From assembly GCA_033782935.1 (NCBI GenBank), contig JAWQEG010000288.1:62001-126000 (forward strand): a stretch of 64,000 nt of DNA, read 5' to 3'. Source of the stretch: Petrolisthes cinctipes. Its lineage: Eukaryota > Arthropoda > Malacostraca > Decapoda > Porcellanidae. This document shows, piece after piece, positions 26,901-41,700 of this stretch. The first letter of the stretch is position 1; every line of letters begins with the position of its first letter. The position numbers were made by a program, and so were the translations under genes. The notes beneath the pieces are model-generated. The model saw only the letters and a list, made by a program, of their open reading frames with translations, did no database searches and was not told the origin of the DNA.

Positions 26901-29208
26901 TTTATACCATTTTAAGACACTTTTCTTTATGGCATTTTCCTCGTCAATGTCCCATTTCCAAGATAGGTCGACCATATTCAATTTTGGAATTAGCTTGACC
27001 TTCCCTAACCTAACCTAGACCACAGCAGACTGGACCTGACCATGGCAAACTACCGGAACCTAACCGTGGCACACTACCGGGACCTAACTGGCCCTTGGAA
27101 TTATTTCCGAATTATACAGGTGCGAGATATCTAATTTTCACTGTGATAAACGTTCTTATGGTCAAATTTCCATAAGTTTGACATACCGGTAGGTCTTACC
27201 TTGTGCAACTCCTGGTAGTCTGTTAAGGTTAGGTCCCAGTAGTCTGCCACGGTCCAGATTAGGTTAGGTTAGGTGAGGTCAAGTCTGCCTAATTCTAAAA
27301 CAAACAAATACTATTTGTACTCGCCAAAAATTGGAAAACCCAAGCCAGCCAATTTTTGCCAAAAGCTGATGATGGGGTATGGCTAAAACAGGATATTTGC
27401 ACAATAAATAGATGTTAAAATACAATGAATCACATGAAAAGCTACGGTATAGGAAAAACTATATTTTATCTGAAAATCTCGTATATGTGTAATTCTTGAA
27501 AATTTAACCATCCTTTTGAGTCCATGTACTGTATGTACCAGGTACAGTATGAATGTTTGCACTGGGTATGTATGTATGTACAGTTGTTGATAGCACTTTA
27601 TTTAGACCCATCGCTTTGAGTCCGTGTATGTATGTATGTATGTACAATTGCCTCCATTTGTAACGACCCCAGTCTCAGGTGTGTTTGGCGAAATGTGGCA
27701 GCACTGTGTTTGTTTACTCGTGGTCAGAGTCAGTGAATGGACTCAACTAACCCTCGTTGTTTGGTGCGAAACAACGACGTAGCGAGGTGTAGCTTGTGAG
27801 AGGAAGGAAGGGAGATGGCATGTGGAAACGGGGGATATGGGAATATGCGGGTTGGAGTTAAGCAGTGGTGCATCGAGACTTCTTATTCATCGAAACAATC
27901 CACAAAACCGCATATGTTAGCTAACATTTAATAAAATTGTATTGACCTACATTTATAATAACTAAAGTGCTTTCAAATTAAAGTTAGAAGGCTCATTGTT
28001 CATGTTAAGTCAGTCATAATGTTAGAATGGTTCGTGAAGACACGATGCCTCATAGAGGTGTTTCACTGGCATCCAGTGCATAAAAGAATTCCTGTTTGAC
28101 TTTTATTTGACTTATAGGTCATGTGATTTGAATCCAAATTATTGGTGTTATAGTCTCATTATGCTGAAAATCTTTCATAGCGTTGTAATATTAGAAATAT
28201 AAATCATCATCTTGATCACAGACATGGTGAACGACGTGGCCAGTTATTACACGGGGTGTTGGCTCTTATTGCTTGTCAGCAGTGTTGTTAAAAATGTTTC
28301 CAGAAATACAGTTGATATAACAGATATTTATTTGTTGTTGTTGAAGTTCCTCAAGGTGTCTGGCCGAGCAGCCCCGAGCTCCTGAGGAAGGTCATGGCCT
28401 GAACCGGGCTTTCCCACAATGCCCTCAGAGAGTGTATGTTGTGTTGTTGGCCAGTGTGGTTGTGTACATTGCAGTCTTCAATAATGTGTTTAATAGAATG
28501 GGGGGCTGTGTTGCATCCCGGACAGGCATCTACAATGGCTCCATCCAGCTTCTTCTGATATGTCAGAAGGGCCGGGTGGTGACCACATCGCAGCCTGGCC
28601 AGGTGGACTCTGTCCTCACGGGGAAGGGAGGATTCAGATGGGTGGATGTCAGGAGGTGGTGCATGCAACTGGGTGTTGTTTTTGAGTGTTTGGATGGACT
28701 GTTGAGTGATTTGAGTATGGATGTGTTTCTGGAGACTGGTTTGGGATGATTCCAAAGTTGGCTCGGTTTCTCATATTTAAATAAAGTATTTCTTTCATTT
28801 TACATTTTGATTATAGAATTGGCTTGGATTCTCAATGTTCTGAATTTCTATCATTTCAAAATCCCGAGTTCCCACTTACCCAGGCTCTCCCCCAATGTTG
28901 GTTGGAGTAATGGGGTATAGTCAGTACAAGAGGTTTCCGCAATAAATGAATGTTACAATCACAAATCACATGAAAAACTGTAGGAAAAACCATGTGTTGT
29001 TAGAAAAACTCACATATGTGTAACTCAGAAAATTTACCCTTTCCTCTTTATGTGGAAATGAACATTATAAAGGGAACAAGTATGGGAATACAGTAAAGGA
29101 AATAAATATAGGTACAGTCGCGGCAAATAGTCCTCGACCAAACTTCGCCTCACACTCTGCTCAAGGACTATGTGCCGCGACTGTACATACTTTGCTCAAG
29201 AAAATTGT

Positions 29209-29239
<31 letters not shown>

Positions 29240-32200
29240 TGAATGAAATTGGTATGTGGCTATGTTTTCTCTGGGACTTCTTAGATTTTACAGTCCCTCT
29301 TTTGTATGTTTAAATAGCTGGCAACAGAAATTTTTTTACAATTTTTTATTTCTTTAGAGCCATTTTTCCACTCACAATATGAGGTCGTGGGAAATTATAT
29401 ACTGTTTAGGCCATACTATGGGCCATATGCATGAACATCCACAGTGTTGATGATAGTGTAATACTGGTACAATGGCTCTGTTGTTTGTATATCAGCTGAT
29501 AATTATTATTGTTTTTGTTTTTGTTGATACTGTGGGTAGTGAACTTAAATGGGTAGTATAGTATTGATAGATACGGAGCAAATTATTCCTCCAAACTATT
29601 CCAGGAAACAGGCTACCATTATTTTTGTTAATTTGGTTCCGTTTCCTGGCATACTCTGTAGTAATCAAGACACTCCAATGCACCAAAAATATATTATTAG
29701 TTTTTGTTGGTAAATCAGTAGCAAATTATTCCCCCAAACTGTTCCAAGCAACAACAGGCCACTATTAATTGTGTTCATCTGTCCCTGTTTCCTGGCATAG
29801 TTTGGAGGAATCAATACACTCCAATGTACCCCAAAAAGTGTTAATATTACCCCATTAACATTTATTATTGTCCATATTATACTGTACAGGTAATGGTCAT
29901 TCATCACCTCATCAGCAAAGCATTAGGTGAACGTCCCTCGGTTCTCTGGTGCCACAAGAGAGACTCAGATGTTCCCAGGTAAGAATAATAACAGAGATAA
30001 ACATAATATTTCTTTTACCTACAGGGTCTTGAAAATTCATACAGAGCTTTGGTTAAGGACTCTGTGACCGTGTATGAGACTTGGTGGCTTCTCATTCTCC
30101 TTGACTATGCCACGGAACAAGTTTCTCCAGAACAGGTGGTGTTTCGTGGCAATGTTTAAAGGACTCACTAACGTCCAATTTTCTAAGTACATCATGGGGT
30201 CCTTAACTCTTAAACCTCGGGTGTCAGCATATCTCGGCGGCAGTACCGATGAGTAACCGTGGGTGTCGGCATTTGTCGACAGATGCATTTTCAAATATGC
30301 GCGGACCCTGACATACTTGATTAGGCTCACAACAGAGGGTGTGTGTGCCTAGGAGGGTCCCACGAGTCACACCATCCTTGCCCAGTCAGTATACCAATAT
30401 CTATCAGCGTGTTAAGATGTATTTTCAGCACTCCATTTTTGCGATAATTACCATATAGGCCTATGTACGTAAAAATAACAGTGACGTTATATTTCATATT
30501 GGTGTTTTCAAAAATGTGATACTGACAAGTTTTATGACAAAATCAGAGTGTGAAAATGTACTTGGAATTGTCAGGACGAGTGTAAAAGTAAATTTTGAGT
30601 CGTGGTCATTGTGAGTTGGCTACCCATCCTACAGATGTCCATTTAGTTTTCACAAATACACCAGGAGACAGCTAAAGGTTTTTACTTCAATATACTGTAT
30701 CATTTACTTATGTAGCTTTAGTGGTTTACATACTATTAGCTGTCAAAATGTGTTGTTTACGTTTTGCAAAAATATACCCTTAATACTGAGTCGACAGGCT
30801 CAGATATGGCCGCGGTTAGAGGGTTAAAGGAAGTCTTAATTCTGCATATACTGTAGGCATTGTCCTGCAAACTGATTCAAGTATTAGCCAAAAAAACATC
30901 ACTAGGAAAGTTTGGAGTTCGGAAATTAATGTACTGAATTTTGTGAATGTCACAGTGGTGTATATGAATTCCTGAGGCCAACTATACACTCGCATTTAAC
31001 CCTCATTGTACAGTACACTGGTATTATGAGTGTGTAATGTAATGTACAATAAGTACATTAAGTTGTTTTTCTATCCTGGAGGCATCGTACACGTACCACA
31101 CCATCGTAAACACCACATATATTTCTTGCCTAAGGACCATTGCTACACCTAAGACGATGGCTGTGAAAAATGTCTTGTTTAGGATTAATTACATGAGCTG
31201 CTGTGCTGATCATTGGCACAACCATCACAACACTCATGTCACAGTAAACTCTCATTTTACACTGGAATTATGGATGTGAAATAGTGTGTGTGTGTGTAAT
31301 GAATGTATGTACTGTACTGTACTGTAAACACTTATTGTACACTATATTACGCACTCATAATACCAGTGTACTGTACAATGGGGGTTAAATGTGAGTGTAA
31401 AATGAGGGTTCACATAGTTTTTATTATTGTGTGTACAGTTGGCCACAGGAATTCTTACACAGGCTATTTGGAAAGAGAGGTAATTATTTTGAAAGTACTG
31501 CAATGAATGTGTATGTCTCAGTGTGTATGTTTGCATATGTGTGTGTATGTATATGTCTCTGTGTGTCGGTGTATGTGTGTTTATCAAGTGACTCGGTGAT
31601 TGCAAAACACCAAACTCAGTAATAGTATTGTATTGCAGTTACATAGTCTAATAATCATATTCTATAGGTTGTAAACCCTTGAAAACAACAGCGTGTGTAC
31701 AAATTCTTGAGGCCAATAGTACAGTTGTCAGTGTATGATAGACAGTGATTAGGGGAACAGATTGATTGACTGATATTAGGCACTGCAACAGCGAGGTCAT
31801 ATGGCACCCGAGGAAGAAGGTGATTGAGAGGAGGTGGGGCAGTAAGCACAAAAGATAACAGATAAAAAAACAAAAAGGGAACAGTTGGAGAAGTGAAAGC
31901 CCCTTTTAGTGACCTTTTATAACAAGCAGATATACTGGGGAGGTATTCATAGCCCCCTACCTACCAACCTACCCCAGGGGGATTGGGGAACAGAAAGCAG
32001 ATAGTTTTTGAAAGGACATCAATGATACTGAGTAATACATTAAAAATTTGGAAGTGGTGGAAATTAACTGTAATCTATCCCACCCACTATCCTCAATATA
32101 CCTGCTTGTTGTAAAAGGACACTAAAAGAGGCTTTAACTTCTCCAACTGTCCATTTTCTTTTTTTATCTGTTACCTTTTATGTTTACTGTCCCACAACTG

Positions 32201-35200
32201 CATCCATCACCTTCCTCAGGTGCCATATGACCTCGCTGTTGCGGCACATATCCCACCCACTATGTCAAAAACAATATACATTATATATATGGCAAAAACT
32301 TTGAAGTGCTCTTATTTATTAACCTGATACTGAAGGGGGAAATACAGTGTTGGTAAATCTGGAGCTTCTGATTCCTTCAAAGTACAGTATTCCAAACAAC
32401 AAGTCACAATTATATTATTTTGTTAATCTGGTTTTGTGTCCTGGTAATACGTTTTGGAGGTCTTAAGGCACTCTAAATGTACCAAAAGTATAATTATTAC
32501 CCCTTAACATCTCCATAATACAATATAATTTATAAATGCCAAACCACATTTGTTAACTACAATATGATTATTTAATATTTATATAAACTTGACTACATTG
32601 GTTAACTACAATAAAATTAAATATTTAGTATTTATATAAACTTAACTTACATTTATTAACTACAATATAATTCAATATTTAGTATTTATATATATAAACT
32701 TAACTTACATTTATTAACTACAATATAATTATTTTCTTCACAGGCAAAGTCGAAAGCAACTGAAGAAACTTGAGAAAAACCTCAAGTCTGGAAAATGTGA
32801 TATTTCCAAAGAAAATGCCTTTGATGTTTTTATGTTGTCAACTGGTGTGAAGTATTGCTGCTTTAATGATTCTCAGTCCATTCTGGGAAATACATATGGA
32901 ATGTGTGTAATACAGGTAAGGTTATTATATTGACTAAGATAACATATAAACTTAATATTAAAATTATAACCTGTTTAGAAATGTGTACAGTCGTTGTCAG
33001 AATGTGTGTAATACAGGTAAGGTTATTATATTGACTAAGATAACATGTAAACTTAAAGGGGAAATACATTATTGGTAAATCTGGAGCAACTGATTCCTCC
33101 ACAAACTATTCCAAGCAACAGAGCACCATTATTTTTTGTTCATCTGGTCCTGTTTCCTGGCATAATTATTTGAAGGAATCAAAGCACTCTCCAATGTAAC
33201 AAAAGTGAATTTCCCCCCTTAAGGGACCCTGTGATGTAGTCAGAAAATTGGAGGTTTGCGAGTCCTTCAAACATTGCCAAAAAACACACACACCTAAATG
33301 GATGGAGCGTGTTTCGTGGCATGGTCAGGAGGAATCAGAAGCCTCCAATTTTCATACATGATCACAGGGTCCTTAATAGTAAATTTATAACCGCTTTAGG
33401 AATGTGCAGTTGTCAGAATAGGCTATATATTATAAGATGTATAGTTGTGGACATATAAAACTGACACACACTGAGCATAGGGTAGGATGAGACATTGTGT
33501 GTGTGTGTAGCATGGGGTAGGATGAGACATTGTGTGTGTGTGTGTGTGTGTGTGTGTATAGCATAGGGTAGGATGAGACATTGTGCGTGTGTGTATGTAG
33601 CATAGGGTAAGATGAGACATTGTGTGTGTGTGTGTAGCATAGGGTAGGATGAGACATTGTGTGTGTGTGTGTGTAGCATAGGGTAGGATGAGACATTGTG
33701 TGTGTGTGTATAGCATAGGGTAGGATGAGACATTGTGTGTGTGTGTAGCATAGGGTAGGATGAGACATTGTGTGTGTGTGTGTAGCATAGGGTAGGATGA
33801 GACATTGTGTGTGTGTGTGTAGCATAGGGTAGGATGAGACATTGTGTGTGTGTAGCATAGGGTAGGATGAGACATTGTGTGTGTGTGTGTGTAGCATAGG
33901 GTAGGATGAGACATTGTGTGTGTGTATAGCATAGGGTAGGATGAGACATTGTGTGTGTGTATAGCATAGGGTAAGATGAGACATTGTGTGTGTGTGTGTA
34001 GCATAGGGTAGGATGAGACATTGTGTGTGTGTGTGTAGCATAGGGTAGGATGAGACATTGTGTGTGTGTAGCATAGGGTAGGATGAGACATTGTGTGTGG
34101 GTGTGTGTAGCATAGGGTAGGATGAGACATTGTGTGTGTGTGTGTAGCATAGGGTAGGATGAGACATTGTGTGTGTGATGTTTGGTCACCTAAATTAATT
34201 AAAGGAGGTAGTATGTTCAGTTGTGGCACATAGTCCTTGACCAGCGTGTAAGGGGAAGTTTGTTCAAGGACTATGTGCTGCAGCTGTACACACAGATACC
34301 ATAGTCCACCTGAGTCGAAGCCCGAGATCTGAAGCAGGCAGTTTCTGGATGACAGCCCACCCAAACCATCACGAGTCTACACACATCTTGAACCAGTGGA
34401 GGTTATGGGTGGGCTGTCATCCAGAAACTGCCTGCTTCGACTCGGGTGGGCTAGAGACTATGCCACCATGGTATCCGAGTGTACAATGTTGGTGGTAAAT
34501 CTGGAGCTACTGTTGATTCTTCCACACTATTCCAAGCAACATACAGGTCACCATTACTTTTGTTCATCTGGTCCTGTTTCCTGGCATAGTTTGGAGGAAT
34601 CACAGACCTTCCATTTCACCAACAACAACACAATAATCTTCCCTTAAATGGATAATGGTAATTTAAATAATCTTATATCGAGTGCCTACTGTGTATAAAA
34701 AATAATCCATTGCAGTTTCTGAATCCCTGCTTGTCATAATTTCGCTTTTACAACTGTCCCTTTTTTATTTTATTTATTTATTTTTTAATCTGTTACCTTT
34801 TGTGCTTACTGTCCCACCTCTCGATCACCTTTTCCTCGGGCGTCATATGACCTTGTTGTTGCGGTGCCTAATATCAACCAACCAATCAAACCATTTCCAT
34901 TGCAGGACTTTGAAGGTGTGACAGCCAACACACTGTGCCGTATAACAGAGACTGTGAGTGGTGGTGGTGCAGTCATCTTACTCTTACCAGGAATGAATTC
35001 ATTAAGATGTCTCTCTTCACTCAAAATGGATATACACTCAAGGCTCAAGACTCATTCACATCCCAATGTCATACCACTATTTAATGAAAGGTTAGTGGTC
35101 TCTCTTCTCTCATTAAGACTCATTCACATCCCAGCATCACACTACTATTTAATGAAAGGTTAGCAATGTCACACCACTATATAATGAAAGGGTAGTCTCT

Positions 35201-38200
35201 CTTATTTAATTTAAGGCTTGTCTCTCTTGTAATGGATAAAGGTCAAAACCTATTCACTAATTGATGTAAGGTTAATAATGTAACATCACTACTGTATATA
35301 ATGAAAAGTCACAACACCATAATATTATAATGAAAGTTTAATAATGTCACATCACTACCGTATATAATGAAAGGTAAGCACAACACAGCTTATATAAAAA
35401 GCTTACAATTGACCAAGTTAATATTACACATTTTTGTTATCTTGTTTACACACTGTACTTATAAACTGGATTCAGTTGTATTGGTTCCATGAAGACACAT
35501 AGGCTGCTACTATTAAACTTCTTCTTCAAGGGTAAAGGCTTTTCGTCGCTCGATTTGTAATGTAAAATAAGTGTAATGGATGTATGTACTGTAACACTTA
35601 ATGTACACTATATTTATCACCCATAATACCAGTGTACTGTACAATGAGGGTTTTCTGTACACAGTTTTATTACACACCCAAATTCAAAAAGAAAGTTTAA
35701 TTTAATACCACCCTTAGGATTTTCAGCAAGAACTTTGATGGTGTTGGCGATAGTGTGGTAGCAGTAAGGTGACTCCATAGACAAACGACAGAGCCATCAT
35801 ACCAGTACCACGCTATTGTCAACACCACAGATGTTCTTGCATGCGACCCAAGGACACATAAAATTATTAAGTCATTGGGCTGTATACAGGAACATCTTGG
35901 TGCTTAAGATGCATGGTATTGGTACGATAACTCCATTGACAAACAACAGAGCCATTGTACTGGTAACACACCATTGTCAACACCATGGATGTACATGCAT
36001 ATGGCCCCATTGATACTGTACCATAACACAGGTGGTCCACTAACAATATTAATATAATGTTTATATTGACAGGTTTGTTGTGTCATTAAGTTGGTGTAAG
36101 TCATTCTTGGTATTGGACTCTAAGCTTCAGTTAGTACCAGAACTACCAACTCTAAATGATACTCAAGTGGAAAATATAAACTGCAAACAGCTGACTGCAT
36201 TACAAACATCACAGACACAGTTGGAAGACCTACGCAACTCATTACACGATGCAGAGAAACCTTTACCACATCTGATGTCTTGTTGTTGGACGCTTGATCA
36301 GGTGACCTATTTTACTTACCTTCAAAGTACAGCCACAATCATTTAACCACCGACACCTTCCTTCCATCATGCAAATAAATCAGTATCATATCAGACTACA
36401 ATCATACAACACCTTACCTCAAATCAACCCCCATAATTATTATTATGAGGTGCTGCAAAATCATACACATGTTCTTTATTACCAAGATATTTACTAAGAT
36501 GGGAGGAAAGTGTTGGTGGATATTTGATTGTGGCTATACATGTACAGTTGGCCACAGGAATTCTTACACAGGCTATATGGAAAGAGAGGTCATTATTGTG
36601 GAAGTACTGCAATGAATGGTCTACCAAGTGACTCGGTAATTACAAACAACAAACTAATGATGATGTTGTATTCCAGTTACATAGTCTTACATTTCTTGTG
36701 GCCAATAGTACTGTACAGGGTTGGACATAAGTTTTAATACACATATGGATAATTCAAACAGATTGCTATCTAATGTCTTCACGTTTTCATATGATGTTAC
36801 TGTTTGAAATAGTGAGTTAGTAGCTGCTTGTAATAAATTAGAAATTGGTACATATTCCTGTGTGTGTTATTTTTTTGAATAGTGAGTGAGTAGCTGCTTG
36901 TAGTAACTTGGAAGATGGTACTTATTCCTGTGTGTGTGTGTGTTATTATTTTGATTAGTGAGTCAGTAGCTGCTTGTAGTAACTTGGAAGATGGTACTTA
37001 TTCCTGTGTGTGTGTGTGTTATTATTTTGATTAGTGAGTCAGTAGCTGCTTGTAGTAACTAGGAAGATGGTACTTATGCCTGTGTGTGTGTGTTATTGTT
37101 TTGATTAGTGAGTCAGTAGCTGCTTGTAGTAAATTAGTAGATGGTACTTAACCTATTTCTTGGAAAGTTACTCGGCTAATGAACAGAGGGAAGCGGTCAA
37201 TCACTTACATGAGTAACCCAATGTGGATGATTATTATTGTCCACGACTGTACATGGTATTATACTTACCGGTATTAAATTATATAATGTTGTTCCCTTGG
37301 TCTTCATATCTGTCCAGTATTATCTCGGCAAATACCCAAGTATCCCTGCTTGTCGTAATAGGCCACTAAAAGGGGCTTTCACTTCTCCAATTGTCTCTTC
37401 TTTTTTTTTCATCTGTTACCATTTGTGCTTACTGTCCCTCCTCTCAATCACCTTCCTCAGGCACTATATGACCTTGCTGTTGCAGTGCCTAATATCAATC
37501 AATCAATCAATTAATCAATAATCAATCTCGTCAAATATATAATACACAATACTGAGAATTTCTAGCTGAAAATTGACACACCCAATGAAATGACGAAGGG
37601 AACACATGAGATATTTTTAATAACATCTCTGAATTTTAACTTGAGTTTTTTTTAGTTTGCTGGTTGCCTGTTTTCAGTGATGAGGGTTAAGGGGATAGTA
37701 TAGCATTGGTAAGTCTTGAGCAACTCTAAACTATTCCAAGCAACAGGTCACCATTATTTCCGTTCATTTGGTCGTCATTCCTGGCATACTTTTGAGGATT
37801 GAAGGCAGGCACTCCAATGTACCAAAAGTGTATTACCCTCTTAAGGGGAAAAGCTTTTCTTTGGTAAATTGGAAATATACTAATTCCTCCATACTGTGCC
37901 AGGAAACAGATTCCCTATTTAGCAAGTTAAGGGGCTATGAATACCTTCCCAGTATCACTGCTTGTCATAAAAGGCCACTAAAAGGGGCTTTCACTTCTCC
38001 AACTGTCCCTTTTTTTTTCATCTGTTACCTTTTGTGCTTACTGTCCCACCTCTCAATCACCTTCTTCCTCGCGCCCCATATGACCTCGCTGTTGCGGCAC
38101 GTAATGTCAATCAACCCATCAATCCCTATTTAGCAGCATATAAGTCGGCTGTTTCCTGGTATACAATAGTTAGGAGGAATCAGTAATCCTCCAATTTACC

Positions 38201-38726
38201 CAAAAGAGATTCTTCCCTTATGATGAGAAAATAATAAGCAAGAGTGATGCATGTTGTGATGAAGGTGATGGCAGAGAGAAGGAAGAGAATTGGTTAGTGG
38301 TAATGGCCACAACATTGAGTGTACATTGGTTGGATTAGTTTAAGGAGATAGCATACTTTTGGTACATTAGAGTGTCATGATTCCTCCAAAGTATGCCAGG
38401 AAACAGGACCACATTAACAAAATAATGGAGACTGGCCTGTTGGTGGGAATAGGTTGGAGGAATGATTATCTCCAAAAATGCCAAAACTATACCATCCCCA
38501 TAAAATGTCTAATAATAAGTAGAAAAGATTAACAGACCAATGCCTTGACAAATTTTTATTATTTCCCATCAGGCCAAGTAGAAAAAATAACACACCAATG
38601 CCTTGACAATTATTATTATTATTACTATTATTATTATTATTATTATTATTTTGCATCAGGCCAAGTAGAAAGAATAACACACCGATGCCTTGACAATTAT
38701 TATTATTATTATTATTGTTATTATTA

Positions 38727-38788
<62 letters not shown>

Positions 38789-41700
38789 TGCCATCAGGCC
38801 AAGTAGAAAAAATAACACACCAATGCCTTGACAATTATTATTATTATTACTATTATTATTATTATTATTTTGCATCAGGCCAAAGCTGTACTGAAGATGA
38901 TTGACGTACTGACTGAGAAAGGAGGTCGAGGCACAGTGTCATTGACTGCTGGAAGGGGTCGTGGCAAGTCAGCCGCCCTTGGCCTGGCTGTTGCTGCTGC
39001 TGTACATTTCTCACTCAACAACATCTTTGTCACCAGTCCCGCACCAACCAACCTCGCTACGTTCTTTGAATTCGTATTTAAAGGTATTTTTTTAATCAAA
39101 GAAATTTTTAGTCATACTGTGCTGTACAGTGAACTCTCATTTTACACTAATGTTATATGGAGTGTGTGTACTGAAACTGTGTACAGAAAACCCTCATTGT
39201 ACAGTACACTGGTTGTTGTTGTTGATGTTCCTCAATCTGTCTGGCCGAGCAGCCCCGAGCTCCTGAGGAAGGCCATTGCCTGAACCGGGCTTTCCCACAA
39301 TGCCCTCAGAGAGTGTATGTTGTGTTGTTGGCAAGTGTGGTTGTGTCCATTACAGTCTTCCATAATGTGTTTAATAGAATGGAGTGCTGTGTTGCATCCC
39401 GGACAGGCATCCGCAATGGCTCCATCCAGCCTCTTCTGATATGTCAGAAGGGCCGGGTGGTGGCCACACCGCAGCCTGGCCAGGTGGACTCTGTCCTCAC
39501 GAGTCACGGGGAAGAGATGATTCAGATGGGTGGATGTCAGAAGGTCGTGCATGCAGCTGTGTGTTGTTTTTGAGTGTTTGGATGGACTGATGAGTGATTT
39601 GAGTATGGATATGTTTCTGGAGATTGGTTTGGTGTGGGCAGGGTGTAAGAGATGATAGTATTTGTGTATGGTATCGTGTACTGGGTGTTGTTTTGATGTT
39701 CCTTGGCATGTGTGGGTGTTGTGCCATGTAGTGTAGTGGATGGTGTGGGTTTGTGGAGGCTGCAGCAAGTGTTTGTGTCCCTCTCATGTCAAGGTGATCC
39801 TTGATTTTGAGGACTTTGGTTTCATAGTGTAGGTGGTCTGTAGGTGTGGTAGCTGTGCAGCCTGTGATTGTCTTTAGGGCTCTGTTCTGTATGGTTTGAA
39901 GGGTGTTGTGATGAGTCTCAGTGAGGTTTGAGGCCCAGGCAGGGCTTGCATAATCCATCACTGATCGAATATATTGTTTGTATACTGTGATTGTGGATTC
40001 TTTGTTGTGTCCAAATGTTGTGCTGGCAAGTGATCTGAGGGCTTTAAGTCTTTGCATGCATTTGTTTTTGATGGCCGTGATATGTTGTTTGAATGTCATG
40101 GATGTATTGTATGTTATGCCAAGTATTTTGAGTGTGTGTGTGTGTGGTATAGGTGTGTTGTTTATGGTGAGGTGTGGTGTGTAGCGGTGTTCTGCGTTCC
40201 AGTTGGTGAGAAGGGTGACAGTTGACTTGGTGGGTGCTATTTTAAGTCTGTTTGTGGTGAACCAGGCATTAAGTGTGTTGAGGTAGGGTTGGAGAATGAG
40301 AGTGGCTGTGTCTGCATTTCTGTGTGTACATGTGAGTGTTATGTCGTCTGCGTAGGAGGCTATGTGTATTTGTGGTGCCTGGGGTGTTGGTATGTCGTGC
40401 ATGTATAGGTTGAAAAGGGTGGGTGAGAGTACAGAACCTTGGGGGACACCATTGGTGAAATTTTTAATGTTGGATGACTGACCAGCAAATGTAACATGGG
40501 CTACTCTTCCTCCCAAGAAGCTGGCCAGCCATCTTTTAGTGTTATTATGCATGTTTGTGTTGTAAATTTTGTTTGTGAGGTTGTGGCGGGGGATGGCATC
40601 AAATGCTTTACTAATGTCCAATGTAACTAAGAGTGTTGTGTGTGGGGGTCTATCTGAGTTGATGCCATCAAAAATTCTTTGTGTGAGGTCTGTAAGAAGG
40701 GTGTTTGTTGAGTGTAGCGGTCTGAAGCGGTCTGATGGTGATGATGTTTCCGTGTCTCCAGATGTTGGGTAATGTGTTGTGTGAGTAGCTGTAGTTTGCT
40801 ATGTTAGTGAGTGCTTGTATGCCTTGTGATCCAAGGTGTTTAAGGTGTATGTTACTGATGTCTGGACCACAGGCAGGTGAGTGTTTTATGTTGTGAATGA
40901 TGTGATTTGTCTGATGATTTGTGAATGGTGCATAGTCTGGGTCAGTGGGGAAATGTCTCTTACGTCTGACTCTAATGATTTGTCTGTCTTCAGGGTGAGG
41001 GTGAAGGTGGCTGACATGGGAAAAATGCTGGATGAGTGTGTTTGCTTGTTGTTTGTTAGAGGGTATAGTGTCTGTTGTTGTGATGGCTGCATGTGATTGT
41101 GTAGTATTGCTGTTGGACAGTGTGATGCTGTTTAGTGTTTTGTAGAGTTTGCTGGTGTTGGTTGTGTGGTTGAGTGTGTTGACAAAACTTTGCCAGTTAA
41201 GTGTTTTTTGTTCTTTAATTTTGTTGTTTATTTGTGTATTTAGTGCTTGTATTTGGTTTATTGTGTGTTGTGTAAGAGGAGTTGGGGATGTGTGTTTAAG
41301 TGTGTCACGTTGTTTGATGAGGTCTTGAATTTCTGTTGTAAAGTTGGGGTTGTGTTTTCTTCTGTTACCTCTAGGGATGTGCTGTTTGTCTGCGTTTTGT
41401 ATAATTGTATTGAATTTTTTAACAGCTGTGTTAATGTTTGTGATGGGTGTACTGTTCTGTGTTTCGAAGTGTTGTTCTGTTTCAGTAGTGAAGGCTTCCC
41501 AGTTGGCACTTTTGTAATTTGTGTATGTGTGTCTGTGGCCAACTGGGGTGATTCTTGTTTTTGTGGTGATTATGATTGGAAGGTGGTCAGAGCCGAGGGT
41601 TCTGACCACTCTCCATGATGTTCTGGGGGCGAGGTTGGGAGAGCAAAAGGATATGTCGGGAGAGGATGGTTGGAAGAAGGCTTGATGAGGGATATGAGTG

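Noticed and set aside
32540..32743. Acceptor echo before NAT10 exon 3
   Set aside because: The 65-bp units end before the acceptor and none includes exon sequence.
33474..34180. CRISPR-like repeat array
   Set aside because: The units are contiguous with only GT-length variation, there are no unique spacers and no cas genes, and the genome is eukaryotic.
33413..34364. Long His/Thr-rich minus-strand frames
   Set aside because: They are frames of the minisatellite with no conserved part.
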